NCBI GenBank assembly: GCA_965208525.1
Contig: OZ242340.1
Coordinates: 806,001 to 870,000 of the forward strand
DNA length: 64,000 bases
Source of the DNA: VXYL01 sp965208525
GTDB taxonomy: Bacteria; Pseudomonadota; Gammaproteobacteria; Pseudomonadales; Azotimanducaceae
Direction: 5' to 3'
The notes beneath the pieces are model-generated. The model saw only the letters and a list, made by a program, of their open reading frames with translations. It searched no databases and was not told the DNA's origin. Shown here piece by piece: positions 8,279 to 15,616 of this stretch. Numbering within the stretch: position 1 is the stretch's first letter; the number at the start of each line of letters is the position of its first letter. The translations under genes and the position numbers were made by a program.

Positions 8279-8818
8279 TCAATGGCGGCTCAGGCGCCAT
8301 CCCGTGTCGTCCAGCGAGTGTCGCCACAACTGCTCGGACTTCGGCTCGGGATCGGGCAGCGGCGACCAGTACGCGGCGCTTGGCTCAGGCTTCGGCCTGG
8401 CGTTCCACGGCGAGATCCCGCAGTCGAGGTTGGAGGGGTCGTGCGCCTTGTCGGGCTTGGCGGCGAAGTCGTCGATCACCGCCGCGTCGAGGGCGTCCTG
8501 ATGCTTCTGCGCCCGCTCGATGTCGCGGTCCTCGCGGCACCGTTCGCAAAGGAAGTCGCCCTCCGCTCTCTTGCGGTACGCGCATCTGCGGCAGCCGCCT
8601 TCGGCCACCAGCGCGGCCCGGCGACGCTTGCATGACGCCGCTCTCCGCGTTCTGCAGGAATCGCAGCTCTTCCAGTACGCCCCGTCGGGCTTGCGCGAGG
8701 CCGGCTTGGTGCATCTCGGCTGCGCACACCGGGGCGGCTCGTCGCGCAGGACGGCCTGAGGCACGAAACCCGGCGGGAGCTTGCCGCTCCGCTGGGCGAT
8801 GAGGGTTGGAAGCTCCAT
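8279..8818 (-). CDS. Cys-rich zinc-binding protein of module A
   Basis: A 179-residue basic protein with at least five Cys pairs: CAQPRC, CDSC, CRRC, CERC and single Cys residues, as in zinc-ribbon or zinc-knuckle proteins. The block AEGGCRRCAYRKRA followed by GDFLCERCRE is almost identical to that of the protein at 46,685, and the two share LDCG-SPWNAR near the C terminus. Start ATG 8818 (MELPTLIAQ) has GGAG seven bases upstream, inside the conserved leader. The 19 in-frame codons above it belong to the leader RNA. Function is unknown; a nucleic-acid-binding role in recombination is plausible from the Cys pairs and Arg/Lys content. Confidence 0.7.
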   Translation of the reverse strand: MELPTLIAQRSGKLPPGFVPQAVLRDEPPRCAQPRCTKPASRKPDGAYWKSCDSCRTRRAASCKRRRAALVAEGGCRRCAYRKRAEGDFLCERCREDRDIERAQKHQDALDAAVIDDFAAKPDKAHDPSNLDCGISPWNARPKPEPSAAYWSPLPDPEPKSEQLWRHSLDDTGWRLSRH

Positions 8819-8930
8819 GTCGTTCTCCGTTTCAGGGTTGCGACGCGGTGTGCGTCGGTCCCGAACGGGCGGCACGCGCGCGCAGGGCGGTCACCTCGCG
8901 CCAGCGAGGTCGGAGCGTCAGCGGAGAACC
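8819..8930 (-). promoter_or_regulatory. Structured leader RNA that can mask the ribosome binding site (module A)
   Basis: Read on the minus strand, GTTCTCCG (8929-8922) is the exact complement of CGGAGAAC (8829-8822), which contains the GGAG ribosome binding site of the Cys-rich gene. Between them lie ACCTCG/CGAGGT (8893-8910) and CGACGC/GCGTCG (8841-8857) hairpins. All three helices occur in the same order before the second Cys-rich gene (46,575-46,681). This looks like a riboswitch- or autoregulation-type leader. Confidence 0.6.
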
Positions 8931-9114
8931 GGCCGGTTGACCGCGCGAGCACGCGTGCGACGCTGGCGGTAACGACGGACGTAAAGGACATCGTTGTGGC
9001 GGTGGGACCCGCCGTCCCGAACGATAGACAGCCGTCACCGGGACAAAACGGCGATGACGGGGTGTCGGTATTTGCGGCTGATGATTACCGCGGTTTGTGG
9101 CGGCATAGGCACCG

Positions 9115-9211
9115 GAGGGCGCAAGCGTTAGCGGCCGTTATCCGAATGGGCGAGACCGCCTGCGGGCTCGGTTCGCCGAACGCGAATAGGACGCGGCCCG
9201 AAGGAAACTCC
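9115..9211 (+). repeat. R1 repeat, copy a, upstream of the glycosylase cassette
   Basis: It begins with CGCAAGCGTTAGCG and continues with two hairpins. The first is CGAG-ACCGC-TGCG-GCTCG-like and the second is TTCGC/GCGAA. It ends with CCGAAGG-AAC-CC. It matches 11,611-11,710 almost base for base. The stems differ but stay paired (TTCGC/GCGAA here, GTTGCC/GGCGAC there). It ends about 85 bases before the start of the glycosylase gene. Confidence 0.65.
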
Positions 9212-9295
9212 CGCAAAAGGGGCCGGCTTTCACCTAGCCTGAGTTGACACCCGCCCATGGCGTGTAGACGATCGAACGCAACCAGGAACCTGTAA

Positions 9296-10090
9296 GTGTC
9301 GGAGAAAGACGAGGTGGCGATTGATCGGCGAGTGCGGAGTGTCATGGCGAACTACAAGCGCATGGCGAGAAGCGGCGAGCCCGGGACGCAATGGGCGACG
9401 ACGCGCAAGCGCTTCACGGAGCCTTCGGCCAACGCGTTTTTCATCGGTGTGCTTCTGGACCGGCAGATGCCGTTTGCGCGAGCATGGGACGGCGGTTGGC
9501 ACATGGCCCGGGTGCACTTTCAGAATGGGCCATTCTGGCAAGTTGTGCGTCGGACCCGTATCGATGCCCTTCGGCGCATCGCACGCACGGGCTTTGATGG
9601 CCGGGCGTACTTCCGCTTTCCCAGCGAGTTGGCCATGAACCTGAAGCGAGCCGCCGAGATCATCATCGAACGCTACGACGGCGACGTACGCAAGGTGTGG
9701 AACGTCGACGAGGAGGATGTAGACGCGATCTACGACCGGCTAAAGGAGTTTCGCGGTATCGGGGACGCTCTCGCCAAGATGGGGCAGTTCGCGCTTGTGC
9801 GCGAGTACGGGGTAGCAGGAGGGGAGCGCAGCAAGCGCCGGATGTGCGTGAAGCCGGACGTGCATGTTAACCGGGTCACCCACAGGCTCGGGTTGGTTTC
9901 ATCGACAACGCCCCGGAAGGTCGCCAGGGAGCTGGCCGCGCTGGAACTGGAGTCGCCTGCCGACTTCGATCTGTCGGTTTGGCGGATCGGTCAGGAATAC
10001 TGCCATGCAACCGGGCCAGCCTGTGGAAACTGCCCTTTGGAGCGGGTCTGCGATTACGCCGCGAAGGGCAATAGTGGGCGAACTTCCTGA
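9296..10090 (+). CDS. EndoIII/MutY-superfamily DNA glycosylase-like protein with FeS cluster
   Basis: A 264-residue protein with the HhH-GPD signature. A helix-hairpin-helix lies in EFRGIGDALAKMG, a probable catalytic Asp in VKPDVHVNRV, and the C terminus has YCHATGPACGNCPLERVCD, the exact C-x6-C-x2-C-x5-C spacing of the EndoIII/MutY [4Fe-4S] cluster. The Lys used by bifunctional EndoIII in its hairpin motif is replaced by Ala, so a monofunctional base-excising activity is more likely. Start is GTG 9296, or ATG 9344 as an alternative. It sits behind repeat R1a in an accessory region, so a role against modified phage DNA is possible (inference), not only housekeeping repair. Confidence 0.75.
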   Translation: MSEKDEVAIDRRVRSVMANYKRMARSGEPGTQWATTRKRFTEPSANAFFIGVLLDRQMPFARAWDGGWHMARVHFQNGPFWQVVRRTRIDALRRIARTGFDGRAYFRFPSELAMNLKRAAEIIIERYDGDVRKVWNVDEEDVDAIYDRLKEFRGIGDALAKMGQFALVREYGVAGGERSKRRMCVKPDVHVNRVTHRLGLVSSTTPRKVARELAALELESPADFDLSVWRIGQEYCHATGPACGNCPLERVCDYAAKGNSGRTS

Positions 10091-10120
10091 CAGAGGCGCA
10101 AGCGTAGGCCGTGGGGCTTT

Positions 10121-10789
10121 ATGGATGAGGTCACCTTCAAGACGGCTGTGAAGTACGCCAAGGTCTGCATGGCCATATCTCCGCTGCGCGACAAGTCGAG
10201 CGCTGAGACCCTAGTGGCGGTGGTCGAGGATCTGCCGTCTGACATCCAGCGTGGTGCCCTGATCTATCTGATCGGTCGTTCTAGGGACCACATTGCTGAG
10301 TGGGACGCGATGAGTGCTTTGGCGATACGGAGCCTGCGTGATCCGTTCGCTGCCGAGGTTCTGCCAACTGACAGCCACCTCGACAACAGCCGCTACTACC
10401 GATTCCCGGTTGAACTTGCCGAATGGCTAGCCGACGTCTTGGAAGGCAAACGGAACCGTCCAAGCAAAGGCAGCGATAGGTTCTACAACCGCGACATGTT
10501 GATGGGAGAGGCCATCGTCGAGTTGGTTCGGCGCTTCGACATCCGACCGACGAGGAGCAAGGCAAAGAAGAACGCTAGTCCAGAGCACTGCTGCGCTGAA
10601 GGAGGGTCGGCTTGCGACGTTGTCGGCGTTGCCCGCGACGTTCACGGCTACGGCAACGTTGAACGCATCTGGAGAAAGGTGTCGAAGGACCTCGACCAAG
10701 GGACGCACACCGCCTTTCGAGGACCTTTCTATGAGTTCGTACTAGCCAATTCCGACAAACTAATAGGACGGCCCAAAACGGAACGTTAG
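10121..10789 (+). CDS. Unknown protein downstream of the glycosylase
   Basis: A 222-residue soluble protein, 30 bases after the glycosylase gene and probably co-transcribed with it. I recognise no family. The N-terminal half is mainly helical (VKYAKVCMAISPLRDKSS, then LADVLEGKRN). A Gly-rich loop (EGGSACDVVGVARDVHGYGN) lies near residue 160 and the C terminus is basic. The bases just before the start (10,094-10,114, GCGCAAGCGTAGGCCGT) resemble the first 20 bases of R1. Confidence 0.55.
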   Translation: MDEVTFKTAVKYAKVCMAISPLRDKSSAETLVAVVEDLPSDIQRGALIYLIGRSRDHIAEWDAMSALAIRSLRDPFAAEVLPTDSHLDNSRYYRFPVELAEWLADVLEGKRNRPSKGSDRFYNRDMLMGEAIVELVRRFDIRPTRSKAKKNASPEHCCAEGGSACDVVGVARDVHGYGNVERIWRKVSKDLDQGTHTAFRGPFYEFVLANSDKLIGRPKTER

Positions 10790-11610
10790 GCATGACTCGG
10801 GAACACCCAATCCCGGGAGGCTTGCCAGATGATCGACGGAAATTTGAGCCGCGCTGAAACTCACAGAGCGGGCGTTCTGCCGAGGAGTGAGTGCAGGCAA
10901 GTCGCCGCTGCCCCTAACTTTCCTCCCCAAGGCAGGGTGCTAGCGAGAAGCAAGATTGCAGCAGGACATCGCTACTCGTCTCGCGAACGACGGGCGAGGC
11001 AGCAGACGTCCCGAAGTGGGAGCTTGGCAGGACGTTCAGCCTCCAAACCCGATCACCCGGAGTCGAGTTCCCCAGCTTCACCTGGAACGACTCGAGCCCG
11101 ACATGATCAGCCGCGATCTCGGCATGAGCAAGGCCAACGCCGCCGGCCTCGCTAACACTGAAGGGCCGCGGATTGAAGGGAATGGCAGAACCGCCCGACC
11201 GTGGCCGAGGATGGTCGGGGGAAGGAAGTCACATGCGGGAAAGGGGGCGAATCACCGAGGTTGCGTAACTCAATGGGAAAGAACCCAGGGTTCGAGGGCG
11301 CTAAGTTCTGCGGACACTCCCACGTTGAAGCATGTCTTGGTGATCCGCCCTGAGGTATGCCGGTTCGAGTCCGGTCGTCAACCGAAAGCAGTTCGCCCCT
11401 TTCCCGCGCCATGACGTTGTTTCGCGGGCTGTTCCTACGCGGGAAATCCGCGCCTTGTCCGCGCGGAGTGGTCGAACGACGATTCAGGGGAGGATGTGCG
11501 TCATGGCGTACCATGGCAAGGGTGGTGTAGCGGTCTGTTAGACGTGGCTGATCAGCGGCTCGGTGGGCATCGGGGGCTCCCCGGTGGGGCCGAGTTCGGC
11601 GTCCGCGCGC
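10790..11610. other. Gene-poor stretch with tRNA-like fragments
   Basis: No convincing protein gene is seen in these 820 bases. Open frames here are short and Arg/Ser/Pro-rich and overlap one another on both strands. Three tRNA-like pieces occur. A D-arm-like GTAACTCAATGGG lies at about 11,264-11,276, next to GGGTTCGAGGG. A T-arm plus acceptor lies at 11,324-11,392 (listed separately). GGTGGTGTAGCGGTCTG lies at about 11,520. They read like eroded tRNA genes carried by mobile DNA. Confidence 0.4.
11324..11392 (+). pseudogene. Degenerate tRNA-like sequence
   Basis: GCCGG-TTCGAGT-CCGGT forms a T-arm with one G-U pair. It is followed by CGTCAAC, which pairs with GTTGAAG at 11,324 in six of seven positions, as an acceptor stem would. 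Only about 28 bases separate acceptor and T-arm, so the D-arm or anticodon arm is missing. It is not a working canonical tRNA as far as I can see. Confidence 0.3.
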
Positions 11611-11710
11611 GGAGCGCGCAAGCGTTAGCGACCGTCACCCGCATGGGCCGAGACCGCTTGCGAGCTCGGGTTGCCGTAGGCGACTAGGGCGCGGGCCGAA
11701 GGCAACGCCA
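11611..11710 (+). repeat. R1 repeat, copy b, upstream of the HEPN cassette
   Basis: Second copy of the element at 9,115-9,211. It has CGCAAGCGTTAGCG, then hairpin CCGAG/CTCGG, then hairpin GTTGCC-GTA-GGCGAC, then CGCGGGCCGAAGG. It lies 117 bases before the HEPN gene. Between it and the gene, 11,767-11,810 can form two competing hairpins around the shared string CGTTCC: an outer GGAACG/CGTTCC and an alternative CGTTCC/GGGAACG. Confidence 0.65.
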
Positions 11711-11826
11711 CGAGGCGGGTCCGAATACGCAGCGGTGAAGGGAGCATCCCCGCAGGGTCGTTATGGGGAACGAGCGGGGCCGCTTTGGCCCGTTCCGGCT
11801 GGGAACGGCGAACGCGTAGGTGTCAG

Positions 11827-12969
11827 ATGGAGAAGACGGAACGGGTAGAGGACTTCGACGAGCGGCGGCGGTTCGATGACCGTTCTGCCGAGGACGGCCG
11901 GCCGGGGCCGGCTCGCGCGGTGGACGTTAGCGGGCGGTGCGCCGACTGCTGGGGTCCGATAGCGGGAACGAAGGATCCGACAGGAGAGTGGCAGCGCATC
12001 GAGTGCCTTGTCTGCGGCAGGGTCGTCGATGGGAAGGACGCTGCCCGCGAAACCGATGCCATGCGGCGGGAGGCCGACGACAACATGGGGTCAACACGCG
12101 TCGGCGGGCCAGCCAACTACAGGCCGAACGCGCGTTTCGTGCTCAAGCTGCTGCCGGACATGGATCGAGAAAAGGCGAAGGTCGATCAGCGCATCGAAGC
12201 CAGCCTCGCGGAGGGACGGAAGCCTCGGCGGCTGACACGTCACGAGATCCCGCGAGGGACGGCAGGTTACCTGTACGCGCAGGCGCGCGCGTTCCTTGCC
12301 GGCGTCGAGAACCTCTCCCGGGAGAAGTCCGCGATCTCCCTTTCGGATTTCGAGTACGGGGAACCGCAGGTGGTCGGCGTCGAGAAATCGCCGGTCGACG
12401 GAACGCTGCGGGTCACCGGAAGCGTACCCGTCGCGCACCGGAAGCACTCGGGCCGCGAACTGATGGCGAGGATGGGAACGGCGGTGGTCGCGGGAATGGC
12501 AGGAGCCTTCGCCTGCGAGGTTGGAATGAAGGCGATCCTCGTCACGCGGCTGGACGGGGCCGCGAAGACGCACGACCTGCTGAAGCTCTACAGGGAACTG
12601 CCGGACGACAGCCGCGGGCGCATCGAAGGCGACTTCCCGGAGATCGCGGACGTGCTCGGCCACAGGCGGGAGACGTTCGGCCGGTGGCGTTACTTCGAAC
12701 AGGGCATCGGCGAGGACGCGATCCGGGCGCTCGTAGATAGCGATCGCGTGTGGGGGCTCGGCAAGGCGGCCCGGGTGATCGCCGACGAGTGCGTGGTCGC
12801 GGGCCTGAACTACGAGATCGACATCGACACGAGCTTCGAGTTCGATGGGCGACCGGGCGACATGAGCACGGCGCAGCGGATCCACCTGTCGCTGGAGGGC
12901 GGAGAATCGTCGATCCCTTGGGAGGAATTGCTGCGGGTCGGAACGGACGACGGATCAAGCGGCCCGTGA
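11827..12969 (+). CDS. Zn-ribbon plus HEPN-like domain protein
   Basis: A 380-residue protein. Residues about 38-60 form a Zn ribbon (CADCWGPI and CLVCGRVV). In the middle, a stretch reading FACEVGMKAILVTR, then KTHDLLKLYRELP, is typical of HEPN domains, which have a Glu-x3-Lys-Ala helix followed by the Thr/Gly-His-Asp-Leu segment. HEPN proteins are often RNases in toxin, CRISPR and abortive-infection systems. The C terminus holds a beta-rich stretch of unknown type. ATG 11827 is used because upstream codons overlap the leader. It follows R1b and precedes a membrane protein gene, so a two-gene defence cassette is possible (inference). Confidence 0.6.
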   Translation: MEKTERVEDFDERRRFDDRSAEDGRPGPARAVDVSGRCADCWGPIAGTKDPTGEWQRIECLVCGRVVDGKDAARETDAMRREADDNMGSTRVGGPANYRPNARFVLKLLPDMDREKAKVDQRIEASLAEGRKPRRLTRHEIPRGTAGYLYAQARAFLAGVENLSREKSAISLSDFEYGEPQVVGVEKSPVDGTLRVTGSVPVAHRKHSGRELMARMGTAVVAGMAGAFACEVGMKAILVTRLDGAAKTHDLLKLYRELPDDSRGRIEGDFPEIADVLGHRRETFGRWRYFEQGIGEDAIRALVDSDRVWGLGKAARVIADECVVAGLNYEIDIDTSFEFDGRPGDMSTAQRIHLSLEGGESSIPWEELLRVGTDDGSSGP

Positions 12970-13086
12970 GGAGTAGACGCGGAAGCGAACGGAGACGAGT
13001 CGGTGGCCACCTAGCGAACCGGGTTCGCGTCACTGGCCTCGATCAGGGAAGCTCCCGCGATCAGAGATAGGCATTAGGGACGGGTT

Positions 13087-14430
13087 GTGGACGATTGGTG
13101 GCCGTGGTTGCAGGCGAACTTTCCAAACCGGCAGATTGCCACTGGCATCTGGCTCTTCATTGGGTTCGTACTGTGCTTCCTGAGCAGGAACATCCGCTCC
13201 AGCATTGGAGGGCTTCTAAAGGCGCTCGTGCAACGGAAGTTGGTCATGCTCTTCGGATGGGCGATCCTCAATGTCGGTGTTCTTTGTTGGCTACTGTCCA
13301 TGATCGGCCTTTGGGGCCGAGACCAGCTCACCGCGACCGTGCTATGGACAGCCGTGTCGGGACTCGCCCTGGCTGGCCGGACATTGTCCGCAGGGAACGA
13401 CCAAGGCTACTTCAAGCGTCTGGTGGTGGACTTCCTGAAGATAACGGTCGTGCTGGAGTTTCTTATCGTGGGCTACTCCTTCAGTCTGCCGATCGAGTTG
13501 TTGCTCGTGTTCGTCATGACAACGCTCGTATTGTTGATTGAGGTCTCGCGAACGAAGGATGAACTGGCCTCGGTCAGGAGGCCCTTCGAGTGGATCGTCG
13601 CGGGCGTCGTGGCGTTCGTGCTGTGGAAAGCCGTCTGGGGCATCTGGGACCGGCCGGACGCGTTCTTCACAACGAAGACGGGACGCGATTTCCTGCTCCC
13701 GATTCTGCTGACCGCAGGGTCGATCCCGTTCCTCTACGTCCTGCACTGCTACTCCAACATCGAGCTCGCTCGTATTCGGATAGGCCAGAAGACCTTTCAA
13801 TCGGACGAACTGAAGCGATACGCAAGAAGACGGTTTTTCCTTAGGTTCATGGCGCGACCCCGGCTCCTCCTCCGTGCCGCCAGGCAATTCCAAAACCTGG
13901 CAGAGACTAGGGATGACGTGGATCAGATCGTCGCGGATGTTGTTGTTCATGAGCGGCGCCGGAAGAACCCGCCCAAAGTGGACGGAAAGCTGGGCTGGAG
14001 CCCGTACCTGGCCTGCGAGTTCCTCAAGCCGGAGGGGTTCGAAACGAGTGACTATCACAGGGGTGTCAGAGGGGATTCATGGTGGGCAGAGTCGAGTCCT
14101 GTCGAAATCGATAGCGCCGTCCTAGCGAATACGGCTTGCTTCTATGTCGAAGGGCTTGAAGATCGAGCGACTACCCTGAAGCTCAAAGCCCATTTCTACG
14201 GTGCGTCCGACCCTGCTTCGGGCAAGGCGAGGTTCAATCAGGTTGCTGAGGTCCTTCTCGAACGGAGCATCGCGGGGGATTTCGGAGACGCCCGAGCGGC
14301 GATACAGTCGGACGAGGATTTCGTTCTGACCACCCATGGGACGCGGATTGCGCGGGAAACCGAGCCGTATCCCAACCAGGCTGGCTTTGAACTGAGCTTT
14401 GTCCTGTCCCGCGCCAACGCCGCCGTCTAG
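13087..14430 (+). CDS. Multi-pass membrane protein of unknown function
   Basis: A 447-residue protein. Its first 210 residues contain about six hydrophobic segments (for example IWLFIGFVLCFL, LFGWAILNVGVLCWLLSMIG, FVMTTLVLLIEV, LPILLTAGSIPFLYVL). A cytoplasmic C-terminal half of about 230 residues carries Arg-rich patches (RRFFLRFMARPRLLLRAARQ). It starts at GTG 13087, 117 bases after the HEPN gene, on the same strand. A membrane partner next to a nuclease-like protein recalls effector-sensor pairs, but I do not recognise the family. Confidence 0.6.
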   Translation: MDDWWPWLQANFPNRQIATGIWLFIGFVLCFLSRNIRSSIGGLLKALVQRKLVMLFGWAILNVGVLCWLLSMIGLWGRDQLTATVLWTAVSGLALAGRTLSAGNDQGYFKRLVVDFLKITVVLEFLIVGYSFSLPIELLLVFVMTTLVLLIEVSRTKDELASVRRPFEWIVAGVVAFVLWKAVWGIWDRPDAFFTTKTGRDFLLPILLTAGSIPFLYVLHCYSNIELARIRIGQKTFQSDELKRYARRRFFLRFMARPRLLLRAARQFQNLAETRDDVDQIVADVVVHERRRKNPPKVDGKLGWSPYLACEFLKPEGFETSDYHRGVRGDSWWAESSPVEIDSAVLANTACFYVEGLEDRATTLKLKAHFYGASDPASGKARFNQVAEVLLERSIAGDFGDARAAIQSDEDFVLTTHGTRIARETEPYPNQAGFELSFVLSRANAAV

Positions 14431-14559
14431 GGTTGGCGGCCGAGTAGCCTGTGCAATGCGAGCGCTGCGCGGGACGCGCGTGTTGTGGAGCGCCGGTCGC
14501 GCGGTGCGGAAGGCGCGACCGACGAGGTGGCGAAACCCAGATCCGGCTGTAGGGGCCGG

Positions 14560-14650
14560 TCGAAGAGGTCGCTTTGCCGGTATGCGGCGTCGATGCGGTC
14601 GTTCTTGTCGTGGGGCCAAGACAAGCCAGCAGACCTCGCGCACGGCGGCG
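14560..14650 (-). pseudogene. C-terminal remnant of a P4-type integrase next to ssrA
   Basis: Read on the minus strand, one frame gives VREVCWLVLA and the adjacent frame gives HDKNDRIDAAYRQSDLFD. Joined, they match the end of P4-family integrases, where a His-containing helix is followed by AAYxRSDLFExRR and the catalytic Tyr. A frameshift separates the pieces and nothing else of the enzyme remains in the 354 bases between 14,431 and 14,784. Its position about 140 bp beyond the tmRNA 3' end suggests an old insertion into ssrA. Confidence 0.6.
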
Positions 14651-14784
14651 GGGCCGCCTATTCCGGCACGCCCCCTGTCTCAACAGACCGCTTGAATGCG
14701 CAAGGAGTACCAACTTCAAGGCTTGAATAGTTGTGGTACGTTTTGGGGTACGAGTTCTTTAAGTCATTAAATTATAACAAGATT

Positions 14785-15139
14785 TGGTGGAGGCGGCGGG
14801 AGTCGAACCCGCGTCCGTCGGTGCTCCGTCTTTCGCTCTACATGCTTAGAGCCGCCTATTGCTTTGGCCCGTTGGCGACCCGGCGGTCGGGGTGCCGTTG
14901 GGCGAGCCTCCTTGAGTTTCGCGCCGCCACCGGAGGCACTCGGCGGCGCTATCCCGCAAGCCTTTGCCCTCGGGTCGCCGTTGCGGGCGCCGTCTTCCCG
15001 AGACAAGCGGCTTACGCCGCTAGCGCGTAGTTTTCGTCGTTGGCAACTATAAAAGTTGCAGCGATTGATTAACGAGAGTCACTACCCTCTCGGCATGCAC
15101 GTCGGAGTTCGCGACCGCCGTCGAAGCCAAGTCGCCCCC
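14785..15139 (-). ncRNA. ssrA: tmRNA
   Basis: Transfer-messenger RNA that rescues stalled ribosomes and tags unfinished proteins. The 5' end GGGGGCG pairs with CGCCTCC before the discriminator A and the encoded CCA (complement of 14,785-14,787). The T-arm GGGTTCGACTCCC is intact. The tag reading frame (15,044 down to 15,012) encodes ANDENYALAA then TAA, the tag seen in enterobacteria and many other gammaproteobacteria. Length is 355 nucleotides. The 3' end borders the accessory region and is a common integration target. Confidence 0.95.
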
Positions 15140-15352
15140 TTCGTAGAACGTGGAGGAGCGTAGCAGGTTGAGGGGTGGAATGCGAGCTGGCTCTCTTGGC
15201 TGTGGACGTGCCTTTGGCGGGGGGCACCTTGTCTGGTACGGCTGCAAGGCGAGTCGCCTAAAGGAAGCAGCAGGTTTCCCGAGTGGTGGCGTGATGCCAC
15301 ACTCCGGTCTATGATTTCGACTAGCCTTATATTCTGGTCGGAGGGCAGGGCG

Positions 15353-15616
15353 ATGGTGAGCAAGGCGGTTCAGGTCACGGCGTACGAGTGCAAGACGAAG
15401 CAGGCGGAGGTGTTCCGGCGCGCTGCGGCTGGGGAGACGATCATCGTCACCAACAACGGCGTGCCTCAGGTGGAGATTCGCAAGGCCCCGGCCGACACGG
15501 AGACCGTGGCAGGCGCCGTGGAAGCGCTGCGTGCGCTGCATGCCAGTCAACTCGCGGCCGGCGCAACCGGCAGCCACGAGGAACTGCGCCGGATGCAGGA
15601 GGAGGGGCGTGACTGA
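15353..15616 (+). CDS. Phd/YefM-type antitoxin
   Basis: An 87-residue protein beginning VQVTAYECKTKQAEVFRRAA, then GETIIVTNNGVPQVEI. This is the Phd/prevent-host-death DNA-binding fold, which covers the first 50 residues. The C terminus is a charged helix that would bind and block the toxin. ATG 15353 has GGAGGGC upstream. Its stop codon overlaps the start of the PIN toxin, the usual toxin-antitoxin arrangement, and the protein probably represses its own promoter (family knowledge). Confidence 0.85.
   Translation: MVSKAVQVTAYECKTKQAEVFRRAAAGETIIVTNNGVPQVEIRKAPADTETVAGAVEALRALHASQLAAGATGSHEELRRMQEEGRD

Noticed and set aside
9115..9211. R1 as a classical integron attC site
   Set aside because: No core-site GTTRRRY/RYYYAAC pair was found at the ends, and the recombinases lack the IntI-specific insert as far as can be seen. 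Only the general analogy is kept.
10829..11414. Overlapping small proteins in the gap after the glycosylase cassette
   Set aside because: Arg/Ser/Pro-rich, overlapping in several frames, with no ribosome binding site or known motif.
14731..15052. Open frames of up to 99 codons across the tmRNA
   Set aside because: They overlap a clear ssrA gene on both strands and have no ribosome binding site.
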